In this document: positions 1-6,705 of the stretch, one piece after another | Layout: each line of letters opens with the position of its first letter | Numbering within the stretch: the first letter of the stretch is position 1 | Assembly: GCA_028867675.1 (NCBI GenBank) | Contig: JAGWGA010000019.1 | Span: 1-34,164 of the forward strand | Length of the DNA stretch: 34,164 nt | Direction of reading: 5' to 3' | Origin: Nitrososphaerota archaeon | GTDB lineage: Archaea; Thermoproteota; Nitrososphaeria; Nitrososphaerales; Nitrosopumilaceae | The notes under the pieces: generated by a model | Seen by the model: the letters and a program-made list of their open reading frames with translations, nothing else | Told to the model about the DNA's origin: nothing | The model's database searches: none | Program-made: the position numbers and the translations under genes

Positions 1-40
1 TCAAGAGGGGCAGGGGTGAATTGAGACATAGCGAATCTGT

Positions 41-62
41 AATAGTATAATAATATACTATT
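41..62. promoter_or_regulatory. Perfect 9-bp inverted repeat over the toxin-antitoxin promoter
   Basis: Arms 41-49 (AATAGTATA) and 54-62 (TATACTATT) are perfect reverse complements around a 4-base spacer. The AT-rich core resembles a TATA box and lies about 30-50 bp before the antitoxin ATG at 93. Toxin-antitoxin modules commonly repress themselves through palindromic operators, so this is a candidate operator overlapping the TATA element. Confidence 0.5.
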
Positions 63-77
63 GTTAAAATATCTGAG

Positions 78-93
78 TGTTATAGGTATAACA
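78..93. promoter_or_regulatory. Second inverted repeat touching the antitoxin start codon
   Basis: Arms 78-84 (TGTTATA) and 87-93 (TATAACA) are perfect reverse complements around GG. The right arm ends on the A of the antitoxin ATG. It could be a second operator half or a leader hairpin covering translation initiation. Confidence 0.45.
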
Positions 94-239
94 TGCAACG
101 AGCCACAAAGAAAGCCAAAGTAGAAGACGACCTGACGCCAGAAGAGATAGCAGACGTAAAAGAATTCTACAAGGCAAAAGCAGAGGGCAAAACAAAGGTA
201 AGTACTTTAAAGGAATTACTCAAAGAATTAGATAGTTAG
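93..239 (+). CDS. Short antitoxin-like protein (48 aa) of a RelE-type module
   Basis: This ATG-started frame encodes 48 residues, MQRATKKAKVEDDL... ending in LKELLKELDS, and stops at 237-239, one base before the toxin frame opens. It is small, charged and helical, with an acidic N-terminal half and a lysine-rich middle, as expected of a minimal antitoxin that wraps around a RelE-fold toxin. No DNA-binding fold is obvious, but the two palindromes directly upstream suggest autoregulation, perhaps as the toxin-antitoxin complex. The assignment rests on position and size; I do not recognise the family from sequence alone. Confidence 0.65.
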   Translation: MQRATKKAKVEDDLTPEEIADVKEFYKAKAEGKTKVSTLKELLKELDS

Positions 240-240
240 T

Positions 241-507
241 TTGTGGCAATTTCAATATTACAAAGAATTTATCAAACAATACAAGAAACTAGGTTCTCAA
301 AGACAACAAAGAGTAAAGAAAGCACTAGCAGATTTAGAAGACTGCAATACCGATCCAAAAACAAAAGGAGTATTCAAGTCATCTATGAAAGTATATGCAT
401 ATGAATTAGGACAGAACGATAGGATAATTTATGATATAGATTATCAAAACCAAAGAATAATGTTGCTTCGTGTAGGCGACCATAAAATGACTTACGGCAA
501 GGATTAA
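241..507 (+). CDS. RelE/ParE-superfamily toxin
   Basis: The 88-aa protein has the RelE/ParE layout: an N-terminal YYKEFIKQYKKL helix, a second helix around residues 20-35, then beta strands with RIIYDIDY and a C-terminal RVGDHKMTYGKD strand. The VGDH...Y ending matches the usual archaeal RelE consensus. Family members are mostly ribosome-dependent mRNA endonucleases; the ParE branch poisons gyrase. The start is TTG at 241, one base after the antitoxin stop, which implies translational coupling. The 3' end overlaps the convergent surface-protein gene by 4 bases. Such modules are common on mobile elements as stability or defence devices. Confidence 0.8.
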   Translation: MWQFQYYKEFIKQYKKLGSQRQQRVKKALADLEDCNTDPKTKGVFKSSMKVYAYELGQNDRIIYDIDYQNQRIMLLRVGDHKMTYGKD

Positions 508-2291
508 CTAATTTTTGTAAGTATCATATTTGCAAAGTTTATTGCTTCGTCATCCAAGTTATACAGGTTACCAATACCGCTTATGAAAATAGTATAGTTA
601 TTTTTGTTACAAAATACACCATTTCTCTCTTCCAATCCAAAATCCTCTTTTATGCCATGACATTCATTTGGTAAACCTGTTAGTGTTGAGAACCCAACTT
701 TTGTTTGAGACTGTGCATTAGAGAAAAAACCATCTGTCCTTTGTTTTGCTTCATCGTTAGAGCCAAATCTATAGATCGAAACATCTATGACACCACTTCC
801 CATATCTTGACTTTTTACGTACTCCCTTTGATAAGCGTCTACTGTTTCATTACCATTATTATATGACATATCCTTCTCTTTGCTCATACTCCAAGTAAGA
901 CCATCATTGTATGTCGGAAATAATTGCACCAAGTCAGATTGACTTGGGTTTTGTGGTTGTGATATGGTGTTTGATTGTGATTGTCCAGATGCTTGATTAG
1001 GCAGTTTATTGAGAATTATTTGAGCCAATTTAGTCATGTCTTGTTTTACTTGGTCACCATTATCATAAGCAAAGGGATTTTCCAAGATGGCATATTCGTC
1101 TTTTTGACAGAAAAACATAGTAGATAATTGTCCATTGGTGCTCCCCATATGCATATCAGTTATCCAACAATAGCCTTTGATAGAATCATCAGGTGTTATG
1201 GCTATTGCACCCATCTGCATATTCATGGATACAGCATGATTGACCGTCTGTTGAGATTTATCGCTTGACTCGTATTTGGCAATTTCTACATGAATTTTTT
1301 TATTGTCATAATTGTTTGTATATGATTGATACCAATCTTCTAACCATTCGCCACCTTGTTCTGTTGACAAGGTTAAGTTTCCAATTATCCATCCATCGCC
1401 CAATTCTGTTTGTTGAGGAAATAGTGCCTGTGTAGAATTAACTGGTTGGATTATTGTTTTTGTTATTGGTTGAGTTGTTATTTGTGTAGTTTTGTGGATG
1501 AGAATAATTCCGTTTTGAGCCAAATATTCTACTCCTTTTAAGAAATCTGAATCTCCAATTGTTCCTTCTGACCACCACTTTGCATTATTTTTAATCCAAG
1601 AAGGAATCTGAGAATTAGACGAAGTTACATTAACAGGTGGTACTGTTATTATTTTATTTTGAGCCAAATATTCTACTCCTTTTAAGAAATCTGAATCTCC
1701 AATTGTTCCTTCTGACCACCACTTTGCATTATTTTTAATCCAAGAAGGAATGTTCGTTGTAGCAGAAAACGGTTGTTTAATTTTTGTGATATTAGTATAA
1801 GTTAGATTTGGTTTGGTGAAATTCAATGGAATTTTATGTTCTGTTAATGACATATGGACAGGAATTTGTTTTACCGTAAATGATATTTTACCAAAAATTG
1901 TACTTGCATAAGAAACAAACACAGTGTAGTCTCCCTTTTGTGAATTAGAATCTACATAATATGTCGTAGCATAATTCCCGTTGGAATCAGCTGAAATCTC
2001 CGAACCTTTCATACTACCATCTGGCAAGACAAAACCGATAGTTACCTTAGTATCAGCAGGATTGAAATTAGCAATAGTACCGTTAAGTTTTACAGTAGTA
2101 CCATTAATGTATGACACATCATACTCATTTCTATCTGCTTGAAGTATCCCTAGTTGAGAAGAACTTTTACTTTCTACAGAAGTATCACCAAATGCAGAAA
2201 AAGATATTATTTTATCCGTTGAGATAAATATGATGTTTATTATTACGAAAATAATTATGATAGATGATAACCTAATTTTCAATTGTCTCAA
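504..2291 (-). CDS. Secreted or surface-anchored protein with duplicated SWIKNNAKWW motif
   Basis: The 595-aa protein starts at a TTG; an in-frame stop lies a few codons upstream. Residues 10-24 form a hydrophobic signal or anchor segment. An Ig/MG2-like beta domain (about 55-142) follows, then two copies (181-213 and 229-261) of a motif beginning IPSWIKNNAKWW, which I know as recurrent in thaumarchaeal extracellular proteins. After a Thr/Gln-rich linker come two related domains of about 145 residues (about 289-432 and 452-595). Each opens with LFP and has a cysteine pair near its end. The function is unknown; cell-surface adhesion or exclusion by the element is a guess. No intramembrane C-terminal anchor is visible. 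Confidence 0.8.
   Translation of the reverse strand: MRQLKIRLSSIIIIFVIINIIFISTDKIISFSAFGDTSVESKSSSQLGILQADRNEYDVSYINGTTVKLNGTIANFNPADTKVTIGFVLPDGSMKGSEISADSNGNYATTYYVDSNSQKGDYTVFVSYASTIFGKISFTVKQIPVHMSLTEHKIPLNFTKPNLTYTNITKIKQPFSATTNIPSWIKNNAKWWSEGTIGDSDFLKGVEYLAQNKIITVPPVNVTSSNSQIPSWIKNNAKWWSEGTIGDSDFLKGVEYLAQNGIILIHKTTQITTQPITKTIIQPVNSTQALFPQQTELGDGWIIGNLTLSTEQGGEWLEDWYQSYTNNYDNKKIHVEIAKYESSDKSQQTVNHAVSMNMQMGAIAITPDDSIKGYCWITDMHMGSTNGQLSTMFFCQKDEYAILENPFAYDNGDQVKQDMTKLAQIILNKLPNQASGQSQSNTISQPQNPSQSDLVQLFPTYNDGLTWSMSKEKDMSYNNGNETVDAYQREYVKSQDMGSGVIDVSIYRFGSNDEAKQRTDGFFSNAQSQTKVGFSTLTGLPNECHGIKEDFGLEERNGVFCNKNNYTIFISGIGNLYNLDDEAINFANMILTKIS
1513..1607. repeat. 95-bp direct repeat, copy 1
   Basis: Base-for-base identical to 1657-1751 as read by eye, at a 144-bp spacing (48 codons, in frame). 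It encodes the C-terminal copy of the SWIKNNAKWW motif in the surface protein read on the minus strand. Confidence 0.95.
1657..1751. repeat. 95-bp direct repeat, copy 2
   Basis: Second identical copy, encoding the N-terminal SWIKNNAKWW motif. Identity at all synonymous positions points to recent duplication or ongoing gene conversion. Recombination between copies would delete exactly 48 codons without breaking the frame. Confidence 0.95.
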
Positions 2292-2418
2292 ACACTGTTA
2301 ATTTTGAATTAGATAAGTATATCAATTTAGATGTTAATGCACTGGATTTCTCAAAGAATTATAATTGTCGTACCTGACCCAATAATAAAATTTAAATCAA
2401 TATCTACTATGGTTTTGC

Positions 2419-2721
2419 ATGCAAGACACAAAATTCTTTTGTAGAACATGTGGTCATCCTAGCACAGACCATAAAAACAGCAAATGCAATCATGTATTAG
2501 CGATATTTGGAAGACAGTGTCCGTGCGAACACTACACAGAAATTTCTATTTCAGATAATAAAAGACTATACGAAGAATTCAAAGAGGCTTTACATGCATA
2601 CCGACAATTCAGTGAATCTTGTAAAGGTTCAGACGGAATTTATCGAGTTACAGATTTCAAACAAGCCGTATTAATACATGAAAGACAAGATTATCTCTGG
2701 CGTGAATTAAACAAGCATTAG
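2419..2721 (+). CDS. Small cysteine-rich zinc-binding protein (100 aa)
   Basis: The N-terminal 40 residues carry CRTCGHPSTDH, then a cysteine at CNHV, then CPCEHY: a CxxC / C / CxC-H pattern consistent with one or two zinc sites. The C-terminal 60 residues are predicted helical (LYEEFKEALHAYRQF, ERQDYLWREL). The ATG at 2419 sits about 20-30 bp after an AT-rich TATA-like stretch at 2389-2400. An overlapping ATG at 2409 is out of frame. I do not recognise the family; small Zn-finger proteins of this kind are common in archaeal viruses and plasmids. It may be cotranscribed with the zinc-ribbon gene at 2791. Confidence 0.65.
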   Translation: MQDTKFFCRTCGHPSTDHKNSKCNHVLAIFGRQCPCEHYTEISISDNKRLYEEFKEALHAYRQFSESCKGSDGIYRVTDFKQAVLIHERQDYLWRELNKH

Positions 2722-2752
2722 TTAACTTAAAGAACAAGATTGTGGAATATCG

Positions 2753-2778
2753 TACTATCGGCAGAATAGTAAGCCGAT
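2753..2778 (+). promoter_or_regulatory. Two mutually exclusive hairpins before a zinc-ribbon gene
   Basis: TACTAT (2753-2758) can pair with ATAGTA (2766-2771), or ATCGGC (2757-2762) can pair with GCCGAT (2773-2778). The two stems share bases 2757-2758, and each lies in the other's loop region, so both cannot form fully. A Shine-Dalgarno-like GAGGT (2780-2784 area) follows directly. This could be a translational switch or chance. Confidence 0.3.
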
Positions 2779-2790
2779 GAGGTAACCGAA

Positions 2791-2973
2791 ATGGAAATAG
2801 AACGAAGTCTAACATGGTGTAGTATCTGCGGAAGAATATCCGCAACGATACCAGTACAGAACAGATACAGGTGTCCCCACTGCAATGGGTGGAATAGGTT
2901 CTTTCTACATGTGAGAGCCTACCGACACATCTATCCGAAGAAGAAGGCGTTGTATAACGCACTTCGCAAGTAA
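2791..2973 (+). CDS. Zinc-ribbon protein (60 aa)
   Basis: The 60-aa protein has CSICG near residue 10 and CPHCNGW near residue 29: two CxxC knuckles about 19 residues apart, the classic zinc-ribbon spacing. A basic C-terminal tail (YPKKKALYNALRK) follows. The ATG is preceded by GAGGT at about 7 bases, a good ribosome binding site. Free-standing zinc ribbons of this size in mobile elements usually bind nucleic acid or partner proteins, but nothing here fixes the role. A longer frame on the opposite strand (2657-2962) is its shadow. Confidence 0.7.
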   Translation: MEIERSLTWCSICGRISATIPVQNRYRCPHCNGWNRFFLHVRAYRHIYPKKKALYNALRK

Positions 2974-2975
2974 GT

Positions 2976-3015
2976 TACTCTCCGTGTGTGGGTCGAATAA
3001 AGAGTACGCCCACAC
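2976..3015. terminator. Interleaved inverted repeats between convergent genes
   Basis: Between the stop of the zinc-ribbon gene (2973) and the convergent frame ending at 3023, TACTCT (2976-2981) pairs with AGAGTA (3001-3006), and GTGTGGG (2986-2992) pairs with CCCACAC (3009-3015). The order A-B-A'-B' is that of an H-type pseudoknot. Position suggests a bidirectional terminator or RNA stabiliser; no long T-run follows on either strand. Confidence 0.4.
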
Positions 3016-3022
3016 TCACCCT

Positions 3023-3288
3023 TTAACCAAAAAAATTCCTTACGTCCCAAATTGCCTTACGAATTATCTTTTTACAATCAAGGCAACGCCAGAACTCCCA
3101 TATTACATTACCAGACCTTCTTCGATAGTAGACAAGTCTCTTATGCTTGCAGGATCGTGGGTCTATTTTCTTTTCAAATTCTTTAATTTTTCTCGTTCAA
3201 TCACCTTTAGTTTTTCATTCACATCTTCATCATTATCATAAGTGCCATCAATCAATCCAAGTAAGAAATTTAGTATCTCGTCTATCAT
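3023..3288 (-). pseudogene. Frameshifted small zinc-finger gene (about 88 aa if repaired)
   Basis: From the ATG at 3288 the first frame encodes 41 residues, MIDEILNFLLGL... to ...KLKNLKRK, and stops at 3163-3165. The continuation, in the -1 frame down to 3023, has no ATG, GTG or TTG start. It encodes an obviously protein-like stretch with SCKHKR followed by WRCLDCKK, a CxH...CxxC zinc motif. Adding one A to the A5 run (T-run 3187-3191 on the plus strand) joins them through REKIKEFEKKIDPRSC. The ATG overlaps the stop of the upstream membrane gene (ATGA), so it is the last gene of that operon. It is either a true disruption, a sequencing error, or less likely programmed frameshifting. Confidence 0.65.
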
Positions 3289-3527
3289 TTTCTCGACCTG
3301 TTTTTCTTAAACGCAATCCATATCAGACCTTCTAGGAATGTTATAAGACTGACACTTTCCCACGTAGTAGAAAGTAGCAAATAATCAACAATTTCAGCGA
3401 TGCTAATTTCACCAATCAGATATAGCGTCATCGCCACTAGACCAAAGAAAAGAAAAAATGCACTTGCCAAAAGACCAACTTGTAGTAACACAAGTGCATA
3501 CTTGATTCGTCTGTTTTTCTGTCGCAT
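3285..3527 (-). CDS. Small two-helix membrane protein
   Basis: The 80-aa protein (MRQKNRRIKYALV start) has a basic N-terminus, a long hydrophobic segment (LLQVGLLASAFFLFFGLVAM and onward) and a second one near the C-terminus, ending in a basic tail KKNRSRK. I chose the ATG at 3527, one base after the upstream gene's stop. A longer 93-aa version from 3566 would overlap that gene by 38 bases. The 3' end overlaps the next start by ATGA. The family is unrecognised. It sits in a leftward operon between the 139-aa hydrophilic protein and the frameshifted zinc protein. Confidence 0.6.
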   Translation of the reverse strand: MRQKNRRIKYALVLLQVGLLASAFFLFFGLVAMTLYLIGEISIAEIVDYLLLSTTWESVSLITFLEGLIWIAFKKNRSRK

Positions 3528-3528
3528 T

Positions 3529-3948
3529 TCATAATGATTTCTGCTTCTCCCTGTGCATTTTTGCAAAGTCTATTATCTTCTCTGAGACCTTTGCAACCGA
3601 TGGTGTCCTGTTGTTGATGCGCAGTGCGTTGTCGTATATCTCGCTCATAAAGAGAGTGCCAACGTCATAATCCACCCTTGCGGTATACTGACGCTCATAC
3701 TTTTTGAGTGTGTCACCTACAAAGCCAGTCCAGACTTCCATAGAGATTATGTGGTTCTCTTCTCGGAGAAATACCGAGATGGTTTTTTCCTCGCCTTCTG
3801 CGATCTTCTCGCTCTGTATGGTTGATACCGTTGTCCTTTCCTTGTCCTGCCTCACAAACAAGTCGTAAGACCTTTTCTTGTCTTCTGTCTCATAACTTCT
3901 GTATAGTCTCCTATACCTTTCCTCAATCTGCGGTGTTTCATTTTCCAT
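3529..3948 (-). CDS. Unrecognised hydrophilic protein (139 aa)
   Basis: The 139 residues are highly charged. The N-terminal third is probably helical (EERYRRLYRSYETEDKKRSY), the middle alternates strand-like segments (TISVFLREENHIISMEVW), and the C-terminus is a helix rich in Lys and Glu. There is no signal peptide, cysteine cluster or known catalytic motif. It is the first gene of a leftward three-gene unit; a TATA-like TAAATAATAT lies on the minus strand at about 3966-3975. I do not recognise the family and assign no function. Confidence 0.6.
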   Translation of the reverse strand: MENETPQIEERYRRLYRSYETEDKKRSYDLFVRQDKERTTVSTIQSEKIAEGEEKTISVFLREENHIISMEVWTGFVGDTLKKYERQYTARVDYDVGTLFMSEIYDNALRINNRTPSVAKVSEKIIDFAKMHREKQKSL

Positions 3949-4019
3949 TTCATCACAATATTATTTAGTAATGCAAATAACTAAAAACCCAACTACAAAC
4001 ATCTTTTACACAGATAAAT

Positions 4020-4681
4020 TTATTCAGTGAAGTATTTTCTTTTTAGTCGTCCTTTTCTAAATGCCATAATCCACGGCGCAGTAAAAATCCACGCCAGTCC
4101 TAACATCACCCCCCAAGCCTTAACAGCATCTACTCTAATTAGACCCGACAGAATCACAATAAAAATAGCAGGTAAAATGATTATCCCAACATACTTGAGA
4201 AATACCAACAGCCATTTCCACAGCCTAAATTTCTTCCAGTCAATCCCATATTCTTTCGAACTTGCATGCTTGACACTTTCCCAACGCACCACAACTGCAC
4301 CAAGTCCAGAAAAATAAAATCCCAGAATTTCCAGTACTTTAACATACAGTGGAAATTTTGTGTGTCTCATTTCATGCCATGCTTTAGTCTGCTCCTCTGT
4401 CCATCCTTCCTTTACTTCACGATAACCAAGTTTGTAATGAAGCAATCCTGGGGTAAGGTATATCGCAACTGCCAAAAGTATCCATCCAGATACAACGTAA
4501 TTATTGTTCCCAAATGCCCAGAAACTATTCCTTTTATGCCAAAAAACAAATAGACCAGTTCTGGGATAACACCGATAATCAAAAACACAACCGCAATAAT
4601 CCAGAGCGGATTCCTGAAAAAATGCCAGATGTCGTTAATAATCAGTACATGGAAAAATTTGTTCCAATCTACGCTTACCAT
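4020..4681 (-). pseudogene. Membrane protein split by a frameshift (about 220 aa if repaired)
   Basis: From the ATG at 4681 one frame gives DWNKFFHVLIINDIWHFF and a first membrane helix (WIIAVVFLIIGVIPELVYLF), then runs into an unlikely tail ending at 4412. The remaining 151-residue frame (4475-4020) would have to start by TTG in the middle of a membrane helix. Adding one T to the T6 run (A-run 4541-4546 on the plus strand) joins them as ELVYLFFWHKRNSFWAFG and restores a full second helix, YVVSGWILLAVAIYLTPGLL. Two more helices follow at about 95 and 120 residues from the TTG. The 5' end overlaps the ATPase gene by 7 bases, so it is probably its membrane partner. Confidence 0.65.
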
Positions 4682-6537
4682 TTTTTTAGAACCTCTTTAA
4701 TTTCTGGAATCAAGCAGACTTTTGCCTTTCCAGAATTAACGCATGGTAGATACTCGTATCTTGTTTTTTGTTCTTCATTAGGAACTACAATTAGAACTGG
4801 TTTGTCATAATTTGATACTCGTAAATCAAATTCTCCAAGAGACTTTTTACTTCCTGTCTCGCACTCTACAATCTTGTAGTCTGGGTTACCAGATGCTTGA
4901 GCTTCCTTTCTACGTTCTAGTTCTCCCACTCTGTTCTCTCCCTTGCCTTTTATCTCCTCCTCGATCACAAAATCAGGCTCAGCTACTCCATGCCTTGCCT
5001 TGTTGATAATTCTCCATCCTGCCTTGATAATTTCCTTCTCTGTTTCTTCCATCATCAAATCATGCGATGATTCGCCATTAGACAGATAGTAGTATGTTAC
5101 ATCTTTGTTGCGAAGCCTTATCTGAATTTCTTTTACCATGCCTGCTCTTGCCAACTCTCTCAAAGGCTGACGAATGTTTACAGCCTCTTTGGAATTCAAT
5201 CCAATACGTTTAGCAATTTCATATCCATACAAACAATTTTTTTCAAGCACATTTACAATTTTCATCTTTAGATCATCACGCCCTATCTTGTCGGCTACAA
5301 CCTGCTCTTCACCCTTCCACACATTATTTCCATCACTGACAAAATCAGTATGCGAAACATTCTCTGTTTCATGATTTTGTTTCTCTTCTACCTTTAGCGT
5401 TCTTGCTTTCTCCTTTAGCCTCTCCAATTTTTCAATATTTAATATCCAATATGGTAAGAGATTATCTCCATGCTGATATCTCAAATCTGTATAACAAAAA
5501 TCCTCTAATTGTCTGACTCCATCTCTGACAAACGCACCATAACCACTCTCGATTGCTTTCAAATCCTTATCGTTTGTATTTCTAAAACAGTAATGAGAAC
5601 CAAAATGTCCACGATAATCTTCGTCAAGATGTGTATAGTTTTGGGTAATTATGATAAGATGGATGTAGTAAGCACCCTGTAGCAACATTGTACCTATGAC
5701 AGATCGCTGTTGTCTGCTTGCAAGAACGTGCCATGCCTCATCAATTATTATGTAGAGTTTGTCTTTATTTTGCTCCTCTTCCTCAATTCTGTTTATTTGC
5801 CTCAAAAATAATTCTGCAACAAATGTTTTGATTTCATCGTCTGGCAAATTTCCTAAATCCAGTACGATGTTTCCTTGTCTAAAATCAATACTGCCGTGCT
5901 TTGCACCCTCAATCTGTAGTTTCTTGACTTTAGATTTTACAATATTTGTAATGTTGGCATCCCACTGCCCGCTTCTTGAAACCCTGTCAAGTGCCTTGAA
6001 AAAATCCTCAAAGTTCTTGGGTTTTAGATCCATTACCTCATAGACTTTTGACAAAATCGTGTCTATCATAAGCCCACGACTTGATAAATCGCTAAAGTAG
6101 GCACAACGAAATGCCTCACAAAAACTTCGTCCGTCAGCGAACAGGTTTGGAAAATATTGAGATACGTCTATCCAGTGATAACCAATATCAAAGTCCCTGT
6201 TATCATTCTGGAATTTTTTAAAAGATAAAACAATTTTGTGGTATGGAAGTTTTAGACAAAAATATTCTCCAAGTGATGTTTTTCCGCCTCTGGCAACCCC
6301 GTTAATGAGTATGTTCTTATTTGGTTTCTCTTGTGTTGCTTCAATAATGTTATAGCCTTTTGGATTATGAGGCTCTGCTATTACCTGTAAAAAATTATGC
6401 AAGCCTCTGTTTTCGATACGTCTTACAACACCTGTAAGATAGTTATCAGACTCTTCTCTATCCTTCCAGAATTTCCAGCCCACCATACTACCACCGATTG
6501 CCACAGCAACAAGCCAGTAATGCAGGTAAACTAACAA
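4675..6537 (-). CDS. HerA/FtsK/VirB4-like ATPase with winged-helix and nuclease-like C-terminal domains
   Basis: Numbered from the TTG at 6537, this 620-aa protein has an N-terminal membrane helix (residues 3-20), Walker A GVARGGKTS (80-88), Walker B LYIIIDEAWH (261-270) and IIITQN (295-300), where the sensor glutamine of HerA/FtsK-type DNA pumps sits. Residues 421-485 look like a winged helix (YGYEIAKRIG...). The C-terminal 120 residues contain PDFVIEEE (521-528) and DYKIVECETG (553-562), resembling the D...ExE core of diverged PD-(D/E)XK folds. The true start may be the ATG at 6622, reached by removing one G from the G4 run at 6606-6609; that restores RDLIRHIPRDIHYAKWL and a second helix. 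DNA translocation at the membrane is the likely role. Confidence 0.75.
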   Translation of the reverse strand: MLVYLHYWLVAVAIGGSMVGWKFWKDREESDNYLTGVVRRIENRGLHNFLQVIAEPHNPKGYNIIEATQEKPNKNILINGVARGGKTSLGEYFCLKLPYHKIVLSFKKFQNDNRDFDIGYHWIDVSQYFPNLFADGRSFCEAFRCAYFSDLSSRGLMIDTILSKVYEVMDLKPKNFEDFFKALDRVSRSGQWDANITNIVKSKVKKLQIEGAKHGSIDFRQGNIVLDLGNLPDDEIKTFVAELFLRQINRIEEEEQNKDKLYIIIDEAWHVLASRQQRSVIGTMLLQGAYYIHLIIITQNYTHLDEDYRGHFGSHYCFRNTNDKDLKAIESGYGAFVRDGVRQLEDFCYTDLRYQHGDNLLPYWILNIEKLERLKEKARTLKVEEKQNHETENVSHTDFVSDGNNVWKGEEQVVADKIGRDDLKMKIVNVLEKNCLYGYEIAKRIGLNSKEAVNIRQPLRELARAGMVKEIQIRLRNKDVTYYYLSNGESSHDLMMEETEKEIIKAGWRIINKARHGVAEPDFVIEEEIKGKGENRVGELERRKEAQASGNPDYKIVECETGSKKSLGEFDLRVSNYDKPVLIVVPNEEQKTRYEYLPCVNSGKAKVCLIPEIKEVLKKW

Positions 6538-6705
6538 AACTAGTGCCGAAATGATAGCAAGCCATTTGGCGTAATGTATGTCTCTTGGTATGTGTCTGAT
6601 TAAATCCCCGTTTGTTTACCATATGTATAGAAAAATACTTAAAATGATAGGTCATAGGTCTGACTCCATTAAATAATTCAATTCATAAAAGTTTGATGCT
6701 AAAAT

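Noticed and set aside
1513-1751. CRISPR-like repeat
   Set aside because: Only two 95-bp copies, fully inside a reading frame and in codon register; no spacers and no cas genes nearby.
2657-2962. 101-residue reading frame on the minus strand
   Set aside because: It lies opposite two zinc-motif genes, has an arginine/serine-rich composition without family features, and no promoter or ribosome binding site.
3163-3288. Programmed -1 frameshift in the zinc-finger gene
   Set aside because: No clear X-XXY-YYZ slippery site at the junction; a homopolymer indel is simpler, though not excluded.
2984-3335. Two plus-strand frames (2984-3241 and 3147-3335)
   Set aside because: They are antisense to the frameshifted zinc-finger gene, and their sequences are low-complexity Phe/Ser reflections of that gene.
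4027-4810. Plus-strand frames opposite the membrane-protein gene
   Set aside because: Antisense shadows; the minus-strand reading shows consistent membrane helices and operon overlaps.
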